From contig KV908403.1 in NCBI GenBank assembly GCA_002005505.1, positions 61,288 through 125,287 of the forward strand: a stretch of 64,000 nucleotides of DNA, given 5' to 3'. The position numbers were made by a program, and so were the translations under genes. Below are positions 13,306 to 37,901 of this stretch, piece by piece. How positions within the stretch are numbered: the stretch's first letter is position 1; each line of letters starts with the position of its first letter. The notes under the pieces are model-generated. The model worked only from the letters and a program-made list of their open reading frames with translations, was not told the origin of the DNA and made no database searches. Source of the stretch: Botryococcus braunii (lineage: Eukaryota > Chlorophyta > Trebouxiophyceae).

Positions 13306-13363
<58 letters not shown>

Positions 13364-14012
13364 ATGGAACAGTTAAAATTAAGAGTGAAGCCTATTCTAA
13401 CCGCATGTCTTCCTAGTAATTACATCTATAAACAATGCAAAGCATCCTAGCATCTCCAAAGTAAGTGTGCCGCAACCAAAATGTGAGTCTTGGTGAGTTG
13501 CTGAGTACGTATGTAGAGGTCGCTGTGCCTCAGGCTCATTTGACCGTACGCGCAAATGAAACATTAGATACGATGTGGGAGGAGGAGTAAGAAGTTTTGT
13601 GAGACCTTGCGGTTTGAAGTGGGACCGCTCACCCCTCCCCCCCCCCCCCCCCCTCCCCAAAATCAATAAGTGGCGGTCACTTTGGCAAGTTGCTGCTACA
13701 TGTAGATAGGGGCTCTGCATGTAAGCATGCCATTAAACGGTCCCTTTGTGAGTTGTCGTTAGCGCATGAGGCAAGCAAGCCATGACTCTAAATGGATTGC
13801 GAGCAATGCCCTTGTTTTCTGACAAGGCCCAGAATTTCCGTTTCCCCTTTCGTTTAAGGCCTCACAACTTGTCCCTCAAGCCCTTGCTCGCGGGCCCCGG
13901 CCCACACACACCTCTTTCAAGGGCCGAACCTTTGGATAGTGGCACCCAAAGCCATGCTGGCACCCTATCCTCGTCAAAGCACACGAAAATACAGCATGCA
14001 AAATTGCATTTC

Positions 14013-14074
14013 AGCCCAAAGTGACCCCCGAACCTTGTATGGATCCATACAAGGTTCGGGGGTCACTTTGGGCT
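14013..14074. repeat. 62-bp perfect palindrome
   Basis: Two 31-base arms without spacer, centred on GGATCC at 14041. The first arm begins AGCCCAAAGTGACCCCCG and the second ends with its exact reverse complement. Confidence 0.95.
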
Positions 14075-15610
14075 CCGGAGTACATTGGCTTACCTGATAA
14101 CTCACCCGCCCTGCCCGTCCCTCTGCAAATACACGGCCTTGTGACTTGCTTTCTAATCAACTTTAATATGGAAAGGGGAATTTCTTTGTTAGAACTTCAG
14201 GCGTGACGATGCTGGACCACTGCCGAGTCCTCCGCCTCCCCACCTAAGAAAATTTGCCCAAGTGCGACGAGAGAGTCAGTTCATCGTACTCTTGGCAGTA
14301 CATACCGCGTCAGCACTAGAGCTACACATGCCTGTGTCTCGCTTCCGTAGGCACGTGCGGCTACCTTGGGCAATTTCGCTCTGTACGTTGCTCTGAACAT
14401 AGACCGCCACATTTTTTTCGGGGAGTGGCGCATGTAATGTTGTTAGGGGATGGCAGTCAGATCTTCAACACTTGCTCTAGAGATCTGCAGATTATGGGCG
14501 GTGCCCATTGTTGAATGAACACCAGTGGGCAGGCCAGTCGCGCCTTGAAGGACCGCAAGGAAAATGTAGGGAAAGGTGGCATCTTATCGGGCTATTATGA
14601 CACATCAACCGCCCCGAGTTATCCTCTCTCCCGGAGGACAACTCCCTGGGCTCGTCGCTTTTGGTAGTTTCGGGGGGCTTCATGAGGACGCTGTTGAGTT
14701 CCTTTCTAGCTAGGCTGCAGAGGATTGCTGGTCAGGCCCAGGTCTCTCATGAGGGGCTGGTTTGGGTTTCGACAATTCGGCGCTTGAGTTTTGCTATTGC
14801 TCGGGCGGTGGGTCCGCAGCTGGCTACGAGGCTGCCGTTGTGGGGTGATGAGTTCGGTTTCCCGCATTAGTTAGGGTTTGTTCATCGGGTGGTGTCCTGA
14901 ACGGTTGTAAATGCGAATCTAAATGTACTGCAAGACATTTATTCACGAGGCTAGTGCAGGATGGTAGGGGCTTAGCCTGTGGGTTTTACAGGCTAAGTGC
15001 TTGTGGGGTTTACAGGGCTTCTGTATCCGAGAAATTCGTGACGCTGCACCCCACAATGGCCCCAAACGAGTGAGGCTGTACGAATAGGTGTGACGGCATT
15101 AAGTGAAGTACATGTACATGCCCTCATTTCCATCTTCCAATATCCCAAGCGAGAGCCACATACCGCTCCTCCCCTTGCAAAGGAGCCTCTAAATGTGTGC
15201 AGATACACAAGGAGGGCCGCTATCGTTGGCCCAGCGCTGCCGCCATGGCCTTTAGCTTTGAAGTAGAAGGCCAACAACATCGTTAATGTAATCAACCCAG
15301 TCCGTAATACCGTTAATTAACCCATGCATATGCAACAACCCATATGGGCACCGTGGCCACGTGGGGCGAAGGTCAGTGAAGAGTTTGGCGGCCTCACTAC
15401 CAGTCAACATGGACAGATGTCAGGGCTGAATTTGATTAGAAACGGATGTCCAATGACTGCGAGGGCCGGGGGCCCCCCAACATACAATGACATGGCCATT
15501 TGGCGCCTTCAGAAGCGACCCACGAGCAGCTGCGACTTGCGCCTATACAACATAAATTGCAGGTTTGCGTTGAAGCGGTTTTGCTAAAAGCAAGGAAGGC
15601 TAGTAGCCAC

Positions 15611-15723
<113 letters not shown>

Positions 15724-16627
15724 GTCTGTATTATGTGTGTACTTGCTCCATGTCATTCTATGATGCACACAGCATTTTTGAGTACAGTTGGTTCCACTCT
15801 CATATCTCAAGATAAGTACGACATGAAAAGAATGAGCTCACGGAAGGTAAGGCCGAACAAGGAAAGCCACGCTTAACAGTCGAGATAGTGAGTGTGGGCT
15901 AGCTAGATATCGGTCCTGGGACTGAGGGTGAGGGACTACTGACTGACGGATTCGAACCGTTCCGGCTCCTGCGCAATCATCGACCGTCAGGTCTCACGTC
16001 ATTACCTCACGGTGCCTGCGGCTACAGCCTCTTATCGCCTAGGCCTCGGTTCGTATTAATTATCATCGATAAAACGCTGCTATAAAAACATGGCTCCTGA
16101 ACTGCATTCATTAAGACATGGGGTTTGGAAGTGCGACAGCTCCCTGCTCTGTTCGTTCGGCTCTGTGGGCTAAGATTGCCCTGTTACCAGAGTCTTACGG
16201 GACTCGGAATTATGTTGGACCTGCCGGCCGCGTCGTTGTCGGTGAAGTCTGAATTATGCAGTCCAAATGTAAACTACAGGACGTCCACATTATACAGACA
16301 ACGGGCTCATGGTTTGATTTTTTCGAGACGAGGCCCCAGCAGGTGATATGTCGAAAAGCGTTAGCTTTTGTCAGTATCGGGCGCTCTTTTGTGTTTTATG
16401 CAGGGTGCATGCGCAATGTTCCTCTGATTGGCTGCGAATGGTGCGCTAGTGCAATGCAGAGGGGGCGAGTTTCAAACTGCGATTGTATCTGATGTCCCGG
16501 CTGAGCACCAATTATCGTTGCACTCGTTAGTGTTGCATGTCCAGTTCTTCTATCAGACTAAAGAACGCCCAGGAACTGTTAGATCGAAGGGCCCTTGGGC
16601 GTGCTCTCAGTGGCGAATGTCATTTAT

Positions 16628-16657
16628 CTGCAAAGGCACACCAGTGTGCCTTTGCAG
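16628..16657. repeat. Perfect hairpin, 14-bp arms
   Basis: CTGCAAAGGCACAC at 16628-16641 and its exact reverse complement at 16644-16657, with a 2-bp spacer. Confidence 0.9.
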
Positions 16658-16906
16658 TCCTCTATCCGAACTTGGCATTTTACTACGCATGCCAACCTCT
16701 GAAGGGATAAACAATCTTGATTTCGAGATTTCTGGGCCACAGTCTTCTGTTTTGGTCAAGCTTTGTGGATAAGGTTCTGTAGACTGGCCTCTGAAAGTGT
16801 GGGACTTGAACAAATACAACCGAGTTAAAACCAGTTTCGAACACTACACTCCTGTATAATTGTATCCGGAGTTAGACGGCACTTCTGTTTTGTCCCCTCC
16901 CTCAAT

Positions 16907-27177
<10,271 letters not shown>

Positions 27178-28232
27178 GTCACTTGCACAGAGTTCTATGT
27201 TGTCAGAGCTAAGTCCTGGGCCGAGTCCTACATATGATTAAGGGGTGAATAAGGCAGAGCCTGACAAGTACTAAGCAAATGTAAGCCTTGGGCACGACAG
27301 AAGCAGTGCAAGTGCCAGCCAGGATACCAGAGCATTTGTAGCACACAGGTGATGGGATGCCTGGATTGTGGTTTGAGTTTACCGAGAGCCGCAGCTGGGC
27401 GAGGAGACTGGCGACTAGCATGAGGTAATTTGTTGAGTGACATCAGCCTCGTTATTTCGTTTTACCAGGCCATAACTCTGGTTATCAGGGTTGGCTGTTT
27501 CTATAGCAGGGAATTTACCGGAATTTTGATGTGGAAAAAGAGACGTTGACCGGATGGAGTCACTTTTGTGTGTGCCCAATTCTTTCTTTAGGCGTCTTCA
27601 TGTAGGCAGTAGTGTCTTCGGGTGCCTGCTTGTGTGAAGCTGAAAGAGGTGCTGAACTCCTGAGGTGTGAGAAGAGACGGCCTTCGATAGTGGGTGCAAT
27701 GAAGATCTGAGCACCCCCAGCCCGGCTGTTTTACATTGCAGAGCAGAGATAGCAGCATAGTCCTGGGTCTTCCAACTCTAAGTCTGGAGGAGATCACATA
27801 TGCTGAGTTTGGTAGAGTAAAAGTGATAGGATATAGACGAGCCGGTATTGCCATTTGCAAGATGAGGGGGCCAGGAGCAATTGGACGGGGCTTCAATTGC
27901 TCGGGCTTCATCCGCCTTCAGTTAGCCTTGTGGAGTGATGCTGACAAGCCCGAGAGGGACACCGGGAGTTTTTGAGGCTGCTTGAGGAGAGTGTCCCTTA
28001 TGAGAATAGTGTACCATATACATGCCGCTTGAATTACCTGCAGGACAAGTGCTGCTTGATTATTTTGTGTCTTTTGTCGTTTCAGAATTTCTTGTGAACG
28101 TAGGGACTGACCAGTATAGGGTCTGTGAAATATGTAGTGGCTAGACGCGTGCAAGCATTCTGTGTCGCATTGGTGGGGTACATCCATGTACTAGAGACAA
28201 ACCTGCTTTTTCGGTACACTAGAAGTCATGTG

Positions 28233-28269
<37 letters not shown>

Positions 28270-28272
28270 TGT

Positions 28273-28352
<80 letters not shown>

Positions 28353-31300
28353 CGGCAGTTTCCAATTTACTGAGTTTGAAGATGAGGTTGTCATTTTTGA
28401 GGCCTTATGTGAATATTTCCTTCGTTCCTGACTATATGGCGTCCAGGCCCTTTCGACCGTTGCGCCCAGAATAAGCTCTGAAGCCCACATCCCATCACAA
28501 ATCATCGGCCATTGCACTACCAACAACTGTTAGCGTCCACAATCATATGACAGTGAATCTCAATTATTTTCTGTCAAGATCCATCTGACTACATCTGCCT
28601 CATGTACCGCCTTTGGCCTGCAATCGAGCAGTCTGGAACAGAGCCGCGTTCATGTTCCTTCCCAGGTCAGGCTGCAACATAGAAGCATTTCATTTGACCA
28701 GGCTGTTGCCTGTTCAGAGCTGTGTGGTAGAACAGTGTTTGAGTCTTGGCGCTCGTGCAAGCTTACTTCAGTACTTTAGCTTCAAGGTGGCTTGCCAACC
28801 CCACGCTTATGGTGGTCAGATCCTGCTGTTATGGGGCAGCACATCCTGTAGGTAGCACCCCCCCCCCCCTTTTGGGCGGGGGATGGAAGTGTCTGCTTTG
28901 GCCTGGTGGCGGATCCAAAATGCAGAGTACTTTGGGGGGCACCTGCTGCATGAAGGTGAATGGCAGACCGCATGCGGCATTCACACTTCAGTAATCAACT
29001 CCAGACATACGTTGCACACAATATGTAAACATATGTTGCAGCAAAGCTGTGTGGGCCGGTCAAGATTGCAGGTAGCTGGCGGGGATGTGCCCTCAGGGCA
29101 ACAGCAGGGGTTACCCATGGCCGGGCTTTCTGGTTTGCAGCATCGAAGCAAAGCTATGATATCGCTGCCATCAGGATGCCTTGTCAATCCAAGAAAGTGT
29201 GGGTCTTTCGTGAGACGCTGGTATGACCGAAATTAAAATTACGACCTCACCATGTTGAAAAACACATGCTGATGAGTGGTTTTTGGCAGTGTGCTTACTC
29301 GCTCGCAGGACCAAGTAGGGTGCAGAACAGTAAAGTCAGGCAAGTTCTCTATTCCATCCCATACCCTGCGGGAACTGGGGGTTGAAGAGGTGTCAGATGT
29401 GTACTTGCGCAGTAGCTGTCCTCTATGGTAGATGTAGCTCACAATGGGCAGGTTAATAATCAGAGTGAGCGTGCAGCACAGGCTTGCCGCTCAAGAGACA
29501 AAAGGCTCCATCGAGCCCCTAAACAAAACCAAAACTCCTACACAGTGCCAAACGGCGTCTATCGAGCGATGGCCTGACAAGCTTTTGGCGCACACTTTTA
29601 ATGCCGCTGGGCATAGAACGTGAAATGTCCCAATGAGACTTATCCAACGCATAGAGATTGAGTCTCTGTAAAATCACAGGCCCACTTGCAGACCCGTCGA
29701 GTTGTAGAGAGTTACAACCTGGTAAGTTGTAGAGAGTAAATCATGATGGTCTTGTTTTCAGCTCGGTTCTTCCTGTATTAGTAATACAGGAATACTACTA
29801 CCAAGTCAATACTACTGCATGCTGAGCTGCACGGGGGCCATCAAGCTCCCGGAAAACCCTGCCTCCAGCCGTAAGAAGACAGCATTCCATGCTGTTCCCT
29901 CCATGCAGTCCAACGAAGGTCCCTCATGAAACGGGAAGGGTCTCAATTGTTTTAGGTGGTATCACCACAACTATCCCCTCCACAAGTATGATTGCAGCTT
30001 CAGTCTGGAGGGTACGGACTGAAGGAAACCATACAAACTAGCATATCTACATGACACAGTTTCGATGGCCAGCTTTTGGTGTTAAGCCGCTACCAAGACA
30101 CCGTCTGCCAGTATACTTGTGCTTGAGTTAAAAAAGTCCTATACCTGTGAGTCGCTCAAGGCTTTGGCTGTTTCCGTGTCACACAGTCCGTGTCACACAG
30201 ATGTGTTGCCAGCTCTATTTGTTTCTCTATAGCCGCCTTGCTGTTGGGCAGAAACAGCTGCATCTTGCATGTCATTTGAGCTTTGGAATGACCTTGCCTT
30301 AGGTTGGTTGGTCATCAATGTGGATGGCCACCTGTCCCTCCCAATCTCCTTCGCTTTTGCGCCAGCATGTATGCAAGCTTCTCATGCACATTTTCTCGCT
30401 GCTGGGCAATTCGTGGCTACAAGCCCTAGTTAGTGTAAAGTCCACCATGCCATAACTTGTGACACAGATCAACTGCCCAAACCCAGCAACCTCTGTCCTG
30501 CATGGCTGGCAGGTCAAACCTTCAGCAGAACTAATGTCCTCTGAAAGTGATAGCTGAAAACAATGGCCAGCTTCCTCATGCACGCTGAATGACCGATCTC
30601 CGCTTTCTATTAATGAGGCATACAAAGAGGCCTACACAATATTGCCATGCCCAACATGGGTAATTGAGAGATAGTAGCCCAAAAATAGAGCCTTGGCCAT
30701 ACAGAAGATGCTCGGTAAAAAGCCATAGTAGCCCACTGATTGGTGCCTGCTTAAGTTGAGGTCCTCAGCTGGAGGACCTCCCTGTTCTGCGCTCTCTCAT
30801 CTCTAACCCTCAATTCTCTTGCTTAGATCGCCAAAATCAAAGTTCAAAAACAAATGCCAAAGTGCCCTCGTGGTATTCCAAAAAGAGTTGGGCAGTGAGA
30901 TGCAGTATCGCGTCAAGCAAATACAAGGTCTGTTCTCCTGTGAAAAGAACGTCACATTCTGCTGAAGCGATGCCCCGTAACAACAGTCTTGACCAGACTG
31001 CCAAGGGTTCCAGAATGCAGAACTTTGCGTGAGATTCTACCATAGGCCTTTTAGTTCAAGTAGCCATCACATAATGCAGAACTTTGCCTGAGATGGTCCA
31101 AGCTTGCCACAAGTCCAAAAGCATTGGAAGGGAGAGGCACTCTCATGGAAGTTAGGTTTGACATTAAATTTGAAAAACTCTCAATGCCTCTTCAGAATCA
31201 ATAGCAATTCAATTTTTCTGCCCCCGTGCCACTTCTCTTACCCTCATTTGCCTTTAACTTCCAGAATGTTTTCTCAACCCTATTCATATGTCCCTCAGGA

Positions 31301-32315
31301 GGACTCGCACTCTGTACCAGTCTTCTGCACATTTGCTCCGCCAGACATTGTTCTGCAGCTGTTGCATATAGCCACTATGTACTTAGAAGGCGATAAGAGT
31401 GATGTACACTACACTTGCTAATAAAGGATTCAAGGACCTATAGAAGGCATAAAGGAACGACAAACACTTCACGCATTCTACAAACTTGTACTTGTCCAAT
31501 GATGGGCAACCTTTCGAAAACACACAACCAGGAATGATTGCATCCCGAAATGATAAGCAACTGAAAAGCACAAACCTCACACACAGAGATGTTATCACTT
31601 ACCAATGCGGTTGAGATCACGATTAACATGCATACTCATGTTGATCCTGTGGACTGCGACTCGACTTGGCACTTCAAGGATGCTTGTCGTGCCACAGACT
31701 CTAAGATTGACACTGGCTGCCAAGAAAGTAAAGGACAGTAATGCCAACAGTCTGCAAGGAGCAGTTGTGATCACTTGAATTGATCATCCAGACTGAAGAG
31801 CACACAATGGGTCGGACAAGAGGGAATGCATGCTACCATAACGCAAGAGGAGCACAACTAATGCGGAACAACGACCGAATTAAACAAGGTGAGATGAGGC
31901 ATAGCCCAATGAGCTGAAGGCCCCTGTCATATCCAATCCCACATTCCTTGATGGCAATGCAATCCCTGTGTGATAAAAAACATAAGCTCATAAACTCAGA
32001 CACACAGGATATCCTGCAGTCTGAAAGAGCTCAGAATCCCGAGTCCTGCAAGAGAGGCAGGCATGTGGGCTTATGAAAGACAGTACTCATACTCTTCTGC
32101 AAGCTTTCTAGAGGTCATGCAACGGTTACTGAGTCACAAATGGTACAACGGGCACCAGCACTTGTGATGCTGTTGTCTGAAACTCCATCTATTAGACTGT
32201 CATTTTCTGCACATACCTGCTACAAGGGACTACCTCTTCTGGAACCTGCAGCTCTGGAGGCAGCAGGAGGACACAGATGCAGATATCCTTTGCTCAACAG
32301 CACAAGGGAGCAGTC
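27178..32315. other. Convergent intergenic region between MRL1 and cyclin gene 1
   Basis: Both neighbours end here, so 3' UTRs of both are expected at the edges. It contains (TG)n at 28235-28268 joined to (GA)n at 28279-28349, a 23-bp hairpin (29770-29792) and a hairpin with 9-bp arms (30758-30780). I found no frame with protein-family similarity on either strand. Confidence 0.6.
28235..28349. repeat. (TG)n(GA)n compound microsatellite
   Basis: TG repeats pass through GTGAGAGATA into a pure GA tract of about 70 bp. The same TG-to-GA order recurs at 58.3-58.9 kb. Confidence 0.97.
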
Positions 32316-35300
32316 TCAGATGTCAAGTGCAGGAATTTGCACTTTGGCAACTTCAGAGAATTTTGAGTTGCCATACTTCTTGTACACAGCCTGCAGCTGG
32401 TTGAGGTGGGCTCTTTGTGCAACAGAGAGCAGGGCAGCAGCACAGGGCTTTACAGCCTTCTCTGTGAGACCTGAGTGTCGACGCAGCGCTGCGGGAAAAG
32501 GATCCCCTTCTCTGCTGTCCATCACCACAATCCGTCCAGCAAGGTACACTGCTGCCGTAGCAATCATGGAGTATGAATACTTTATCATGCTGTACTCAGG
32601 CAGCGATAGCTCGGCAAAGTATGTTGCCAAATGGATTCCACGATTGTCTTTTATGTCCCTAGCCTGCGCACATCCGCAGTACGGCATATAAGTCAGACTG
32701 TCCTGAGCCCATCTAACATACTTCTGTGCACAGTATGTATAGAGCCCAAGCCCACACAAGTAGCTGACACCAGGAACTAGTGGGGGATGAGATATCCTGA
32801 TTTCCATTGCAGAACAAGTTACCATACTTATACAAGACTTTATGCAGACAAATGGAAATGCTGATGCAGTGAAAGAGCTACATGCCCAATGCTAGTACAC
32901 ACCTTAGCAACCAGGGTGCAGGACAACAGCACTACATACATTACTGGAATTGTTTGTATCACCTTCAACAGTCGCCCGAGGAAATTGTACGCTGTGGGGA
33001 CTGTGAGGTTGAAACTCAGTGTGTTCAGCATAGTTTTCTCCATCTGAAGTATCTGCTCACGGGTGTAAGCCTTATCACTTATATATATGAAATCCCTCAG
33101 TTCCGGTGCCCAGATCTCCTCGTATTTGCTGGCAATAAGCATAGCTGTCACTCCTACCTGCAAATACAGACATATGCCGCAGGTCAGGTGGGTGCTGTGA
33201 TAAGAAGGCTCCTACATGCAATGTAATGAAGATTGAGCCCCATATAGAAGCCTCCCAGTGTGGTTGCCACGTTATGTGCCGTAATGTAAGAATCCTGCAG
33301 CGAGGTACACACTGTGGACGAAGTCATGTTAGTAAAACGAATGTTAAAAATACATGTGTGGTTTCGCTTGGCAAGCATAAAGGATTTTGTCAAATCTTGC
33401 TGAAGCGCAACATCTGAAATAACCATTCGTGCAACACTTGCTTCAATCATGACAAGGCAGCATCACTGCCTCCGCGGGCTTTTTGTGGTGGGCTACAGAG
33501 AATTTTCATTGAAAATTACCAGTTGAAGGTTCTTGCGGGTGACAGGCTTGCGCTCCAAAAACCTGTCTATTATATCGACAGCCAAATGCAGTGTTTCTGG
33601 CATCAACTGCATGCAGGCCAGGATCCTCAGTCACCTCACCTTCCAAATAGTTTGAAAACAGAAAGCAACGCTTTATTCTGGTAAGAGTTTTTCGCCACCA
33701 AGTTTTACAGGAGCAAACCATACAGACTTGGAGCAGGTTCCAGGTTACACATGCTGTTTCAGTTTTGGAGTGCCGACTGCCCCCCTCTGGCTTGAGACCA
33801 ACAAAAAATGCTTATATACCTATCTTTGCCTCCTCATGCGTGTGGGCGAGAAGGGGGGGGGGGGGTCTTCTATCAGATTGACAGCTCAAGATCATCGCAG
33901 GCAGATAAACCCAATGCACGCATGATACTGGGCATACGAAGGAGTTCATACATTTTGTATGGGCACTGTTTTATCACAGTGAGCCCCAGGGAGAAATTCT
34001 ACTGATCGTCAATTTTATTTCATCTAAGACACAAAATTTCAATCAAGCCATGGCGGCCATAGGTAGAATATCCAATGGCTGGTACACTTTTGGAGACCAT
34101 GGCATTCATTCTTTTGTTCTATGTCATCTCCCCTTTTTCCAAGGTCACCCTAAGGTTCTATGTCCTTTCCCCTTTTTCCAAGGTACTGCATGCGTTAGGG
34201 CATGCAGCACAATTGAGAAAGCTGCCCTGCCGTTGAGCTATTTAACATCTACATTGACACTGGACTGTCTTTCTTCGAACCACTTCCTGCAAGACGTTGG
34301 TGCTGTAAAACTCGAAACGACACTGCTAAAACATCGCCATTATAAATGATTTGAGGTCTGTCAAACACAGCACCTTGCCAGGAATGTTTGGAAGCAAGGT
34401 CACTGGTGACTTGAAGACCCTGTCAAGTTCAATACATCATGTACCCCTGTGAGCATGTACAATCCAATGTGGCCTCTCAGTAATGTGGGGCATAACAAAA
34501 CCGCAGTGGGGAGATTGGTATGAGGGAAAGACCTACTGAGATAAGGCTGATAGGCATATCTTTCCTTTGCATGGCTAACATAGAGGATCCGCCCATACTT
34601 CTTGAAAAAGTCATTTTAGATGGAAATCGCAAGGGGGAAGGAAAGGACTACATGTCAGCAGAAAAACATTTATATTCACCTTGAACTTCAGGTGGACCTC
34701 AACAAGCCAGTCAACCAAGATAGCTCTCATTCTGTCGTTTATATCCGCCTGCTGCACCCATACCCTCCGTCGGTGACAAACTAATACTGTTCATAAAAGT
34801 CATATGTTTGAGATATCTGACAGCAGAACTTTGATTTGAGGTTGCCAACAGGCTGCAACAAGGGCGACCCACACTTTCATTTTCACCAATCCCCCACCCC
34901 ACCCCACCAAAAACATGGGGGTTTAACTTTTCTAGCACAAGCCGGCCTTAGCAGGGCTATACCACTGACTAATTCCAGTCTCTATAGACTACTTCTCGCA
35001 GTCACAAGGTCTAAGGAAGCCCAACAAACACAAGTAACAACAAGCGCCACCTCCAAAGAGAAGCAATGTACGGTCGCTGTTATGAGACTGTGAAAGTATT
35101 GCATAACTGCTTCCAGTAAAATTGACCCTAACCTGACTCTCAATCGGTTCCACAAAACGCAAGTAGTGCCCACAGCAAATATTCAGAGAGGCTACATGAC
35201 AAATGCAATCATGGACGCATGGTCACCTGTGAGGTCATGTACTGAGCAGAGGCCCGTGTTTTGGATTCAATCCTCCGATAATATGTGTAGATGTCAGGGC

Positions 35301-37901
35301 AGTATTCAACCACAGCAAGGGGATCTCCTCTGTCGGCAGAGTCGATATCGGTCTCGTCTTCGGAACCTTCCCCATCTGCTTTCTCATTCTGATTCTGAAG
35401 GAGTGCAGTCAAGCTACGTTCAAGAAGCAGGGAGCTAAGACTCCGGGTTGACGGTGAAGGGCCTTCTGCTTCATTGATAACTTCATGTGTCTGAACCACT
35501 CTTGCCCGAAGTACCTGCTTTGGTTTGAGACTTGGCTGGTTCTGCAGAACCTAGACACAACACAAGTGCAAAACGTCAACAGCTATCTTGAACAGAACAC
35601 TCCTGCCTGGTTTGCTTTGCATTGATCTGAAATGCACAGCAATATCATATTTGTGTGTATCAATCAGAACATTGAGGGTTACTAAAAGGGGAGCTATTCA
35701 CAGAGCATGAGGGAACCTGGGAGAACCATTACGAGGTGTGTCTAAGAGTGTGTGTCTCTGGGGGGAGGGGGGGGGGTTAGGTGGGGGAGGAGCAGGGCCC
35801 ACATTAGACCTGCATAAACCATGTAAGTGGTTGAACACCAATTCAAAGCATCCCAACGTTAATATTCACTCCCAGTAGCTGAAACCCTTGCAGTTACGTA
35901 ACATTAAAAACAGCTACTAGACTAAATTCACCCAAATGAAAATAGAAATTTTGAAGAGTTGTTGTGATTAAAGATAGTTGTAAGAGCAGAAGAGGTCAGG
36001 CATGTAATTATGACACAGCATGGTCCCGTCTGATTGACCAGCAGTCGTACAGAAACTGACACTTCCTTGGGAATTGACAGTCTTTATTGCTGCACCCTTC
36101 TACCATCACCTCACAACGCTATTTTTGAGGTATGAACAGGAAATAGGACTGGGGGAAGAGGGACGAAATTGGACAGGCAAGCCGTTAAACAAACAAACAG
36201 AGACACACACTCGCGTGCGTGTAGAGAGAGAGGGAGCATAGAAATGTGCAAGATCGGGTTTGGGGGTTGAAACATGTCAACTGTACATGTCAACTGTAAA
36301 AGGAAAGGTGGTGGAGAGGGGCGAGGGAGGGAGAGAAGGCAGGCGCATGGGGGGCGGGGGGGTGGAGGCAGAGGGAGAGAGGAGAGAAAGGGGGAGAGGG
36401 AGGGTTTGGGTGCATATGTCACAGGACATCCTTCTTGACATTCTCCTATCTTGGTGGGTGCGTTATGTGAAAGACCAGAAGGGCCAACCCCCCGCCCCCT
36501 TTGGTGTGGGGGGGAGTTAAGGGGACCCCTGTTAGGGAAAACACCAAGGTTCAACAAAAAAAAATACCCCCCTTACACGCACACACACCCCACACCCACA
36601 CACACAGCCCCACCCCCCAAGACACCCAGGCTCGTGTACATACATACATACATACATACAGGCATCTATGCACCTCACAGGAAGAAGAACTGCAGCAGAA
36701 AGAGGCACAGGGTGTCTGTGTACTGCCCCGATGGTGGGGTTCATCCTGTGTGCAAATTACAGAGCGACAACAGGCAAGAGTGATGCAGAGCAGTTGAAAA
36801 AGGTGCACAATAAACTCCAATGGCTCCCACATCAAGACTCAAAACAATCTTGGAGATTTTACTGCCAGAGAAGACTTCACCGCTCTTCCAAAACAACATT
36901 GCTGATATACACGCGCCAAGAACCCATGTCAGAGAGAGCAGCTGCCGAACAGGTGTGCTTTGACATGAACCCCATGGAGATCTTGCTTGAAGAGAACTTC
37001 AAAGGTATAGCTAGGCAGAAAATTTATGCACCCGCAGTCATGAATGGGTTTTTTAATGCTATGGACGACTTTCACAGCAACTACTTCCACACAAAAGGTC
37101 TTTAGTAAACAACTGTGTTTCAAACCGAGAATAGGATGCCAGGCAAAACTTATGCTATCAGGGAAGCCTCCAGGGGCCTAGGTTGTGTGCAAATTGCAAA
37201 GTACCAATTGACTGTAGCAGAGCATTGCATTGCTCGGCAAGAGACAGCATCTTAAAGTGCTACTTGTTCTAGCTTTGTGTTGAAAGCCACTACAAGAAAT
37301 GAAATCATAATATGTCCGGTAGTGTTTACCTTGGGATCTATTATTAAACCAGCTTCTTTTGCTGTTCTACGTGTCAGAACTCGCCCATCCCTTGCCAGCT
37401 GCCATACACAAAGAGTTCCCTCCGATCAGTAAATCACCAAAAATAACTCCAACTACGACCCGGTTGTTTCTATCACCTGGTGGCCTCTCATTGACACTTC
37501 TGGCTGATACACACTCCTACGTTACTATTGACAACCCAAAAAGGGAACAGGCAAGACTTATGAAGGTACCTGCGCGGCTCTCTTGGCTTGCTCTGATATG
37601 ACTCCACCTTTTTTGGCAATTGCGTTCTCCTTCCCAGAGTTGTTTTGTAAGTTTGCATTGTCGTAAGTATTCTTTATGTCTCCCAAAGCCCTGTGAAGTT
37701 CCCGATATAGCCGTTGTAAGCAAAAAAGGTGACTCGCTCAACTCGTTTTCTTCGTATCAGCAGATTCATATACGGTTACCTCCTTCTTCCATCCCTCAGC
37801 TGTGGTCTGCCATCTACTGCGTTTTCTTGCAGCTTTGCGGGGTGCGCTTCGTAGCCATTCTCGTCAGCAAAACGCCCCACGGCTCCTCTATTTGTCCCCA
37901 T
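32316..37901 (-). CDS. B-type cyclin (copy 1), 8 exons, 441 aa
   Basis: Exons on minus: 37780-37901, 37570-37690, 37330-37398, 35227-35541, 34680-34748, 33520-33606, 32963-33157, 32316-32663. All phases agree and the product is 441 aa. The N-terminus has a destruction box RRALGDIKN (about 40-48) and a KEN motif (GKENAIA), the degrons for APC/C ubiquitination. The cyclin box starts ADINDRMRAILVDWLVEVH, continues LMPETLHLAVDIIDRFL and VTAMLIASKYEEIWAPE, and the C-terminal fold ends with LQAVYKKYGNSKF. These are hallmarks of mitotic cyclin B, the activator of CDK at G2/M. Copy 2 lies about 3.5 kb upstream in the same direction with nearly identical exon sizes, so they are tandem duplicates. Confidence 0.94.
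34113..34182. repeat. Small tandem duplication in cyclin copy 1 intron
   Basis: A unit of about 40 bp ending CCCCTTTTTCCAAGGT occurs twice, separated only by small changes. It lies in the intron between the exons at 34680-34748 and 33520-33606. Confidence 0.8.

Noticed and set aside
14661..14870. 69-aa plus-strand frame with a protein-like look
   Set aside because: No recognisable motif, no splice-supported continuation.
15935..16010. Minus-strand GGTTCGAATCC resembling a tRNA T-arm
   Set aside because: The neighbouring sequence does not give a matching acceptor stem, D-arm and anticodon arm. The CTGACGG/CCGTCAG pairing around it is just a small hairpin.
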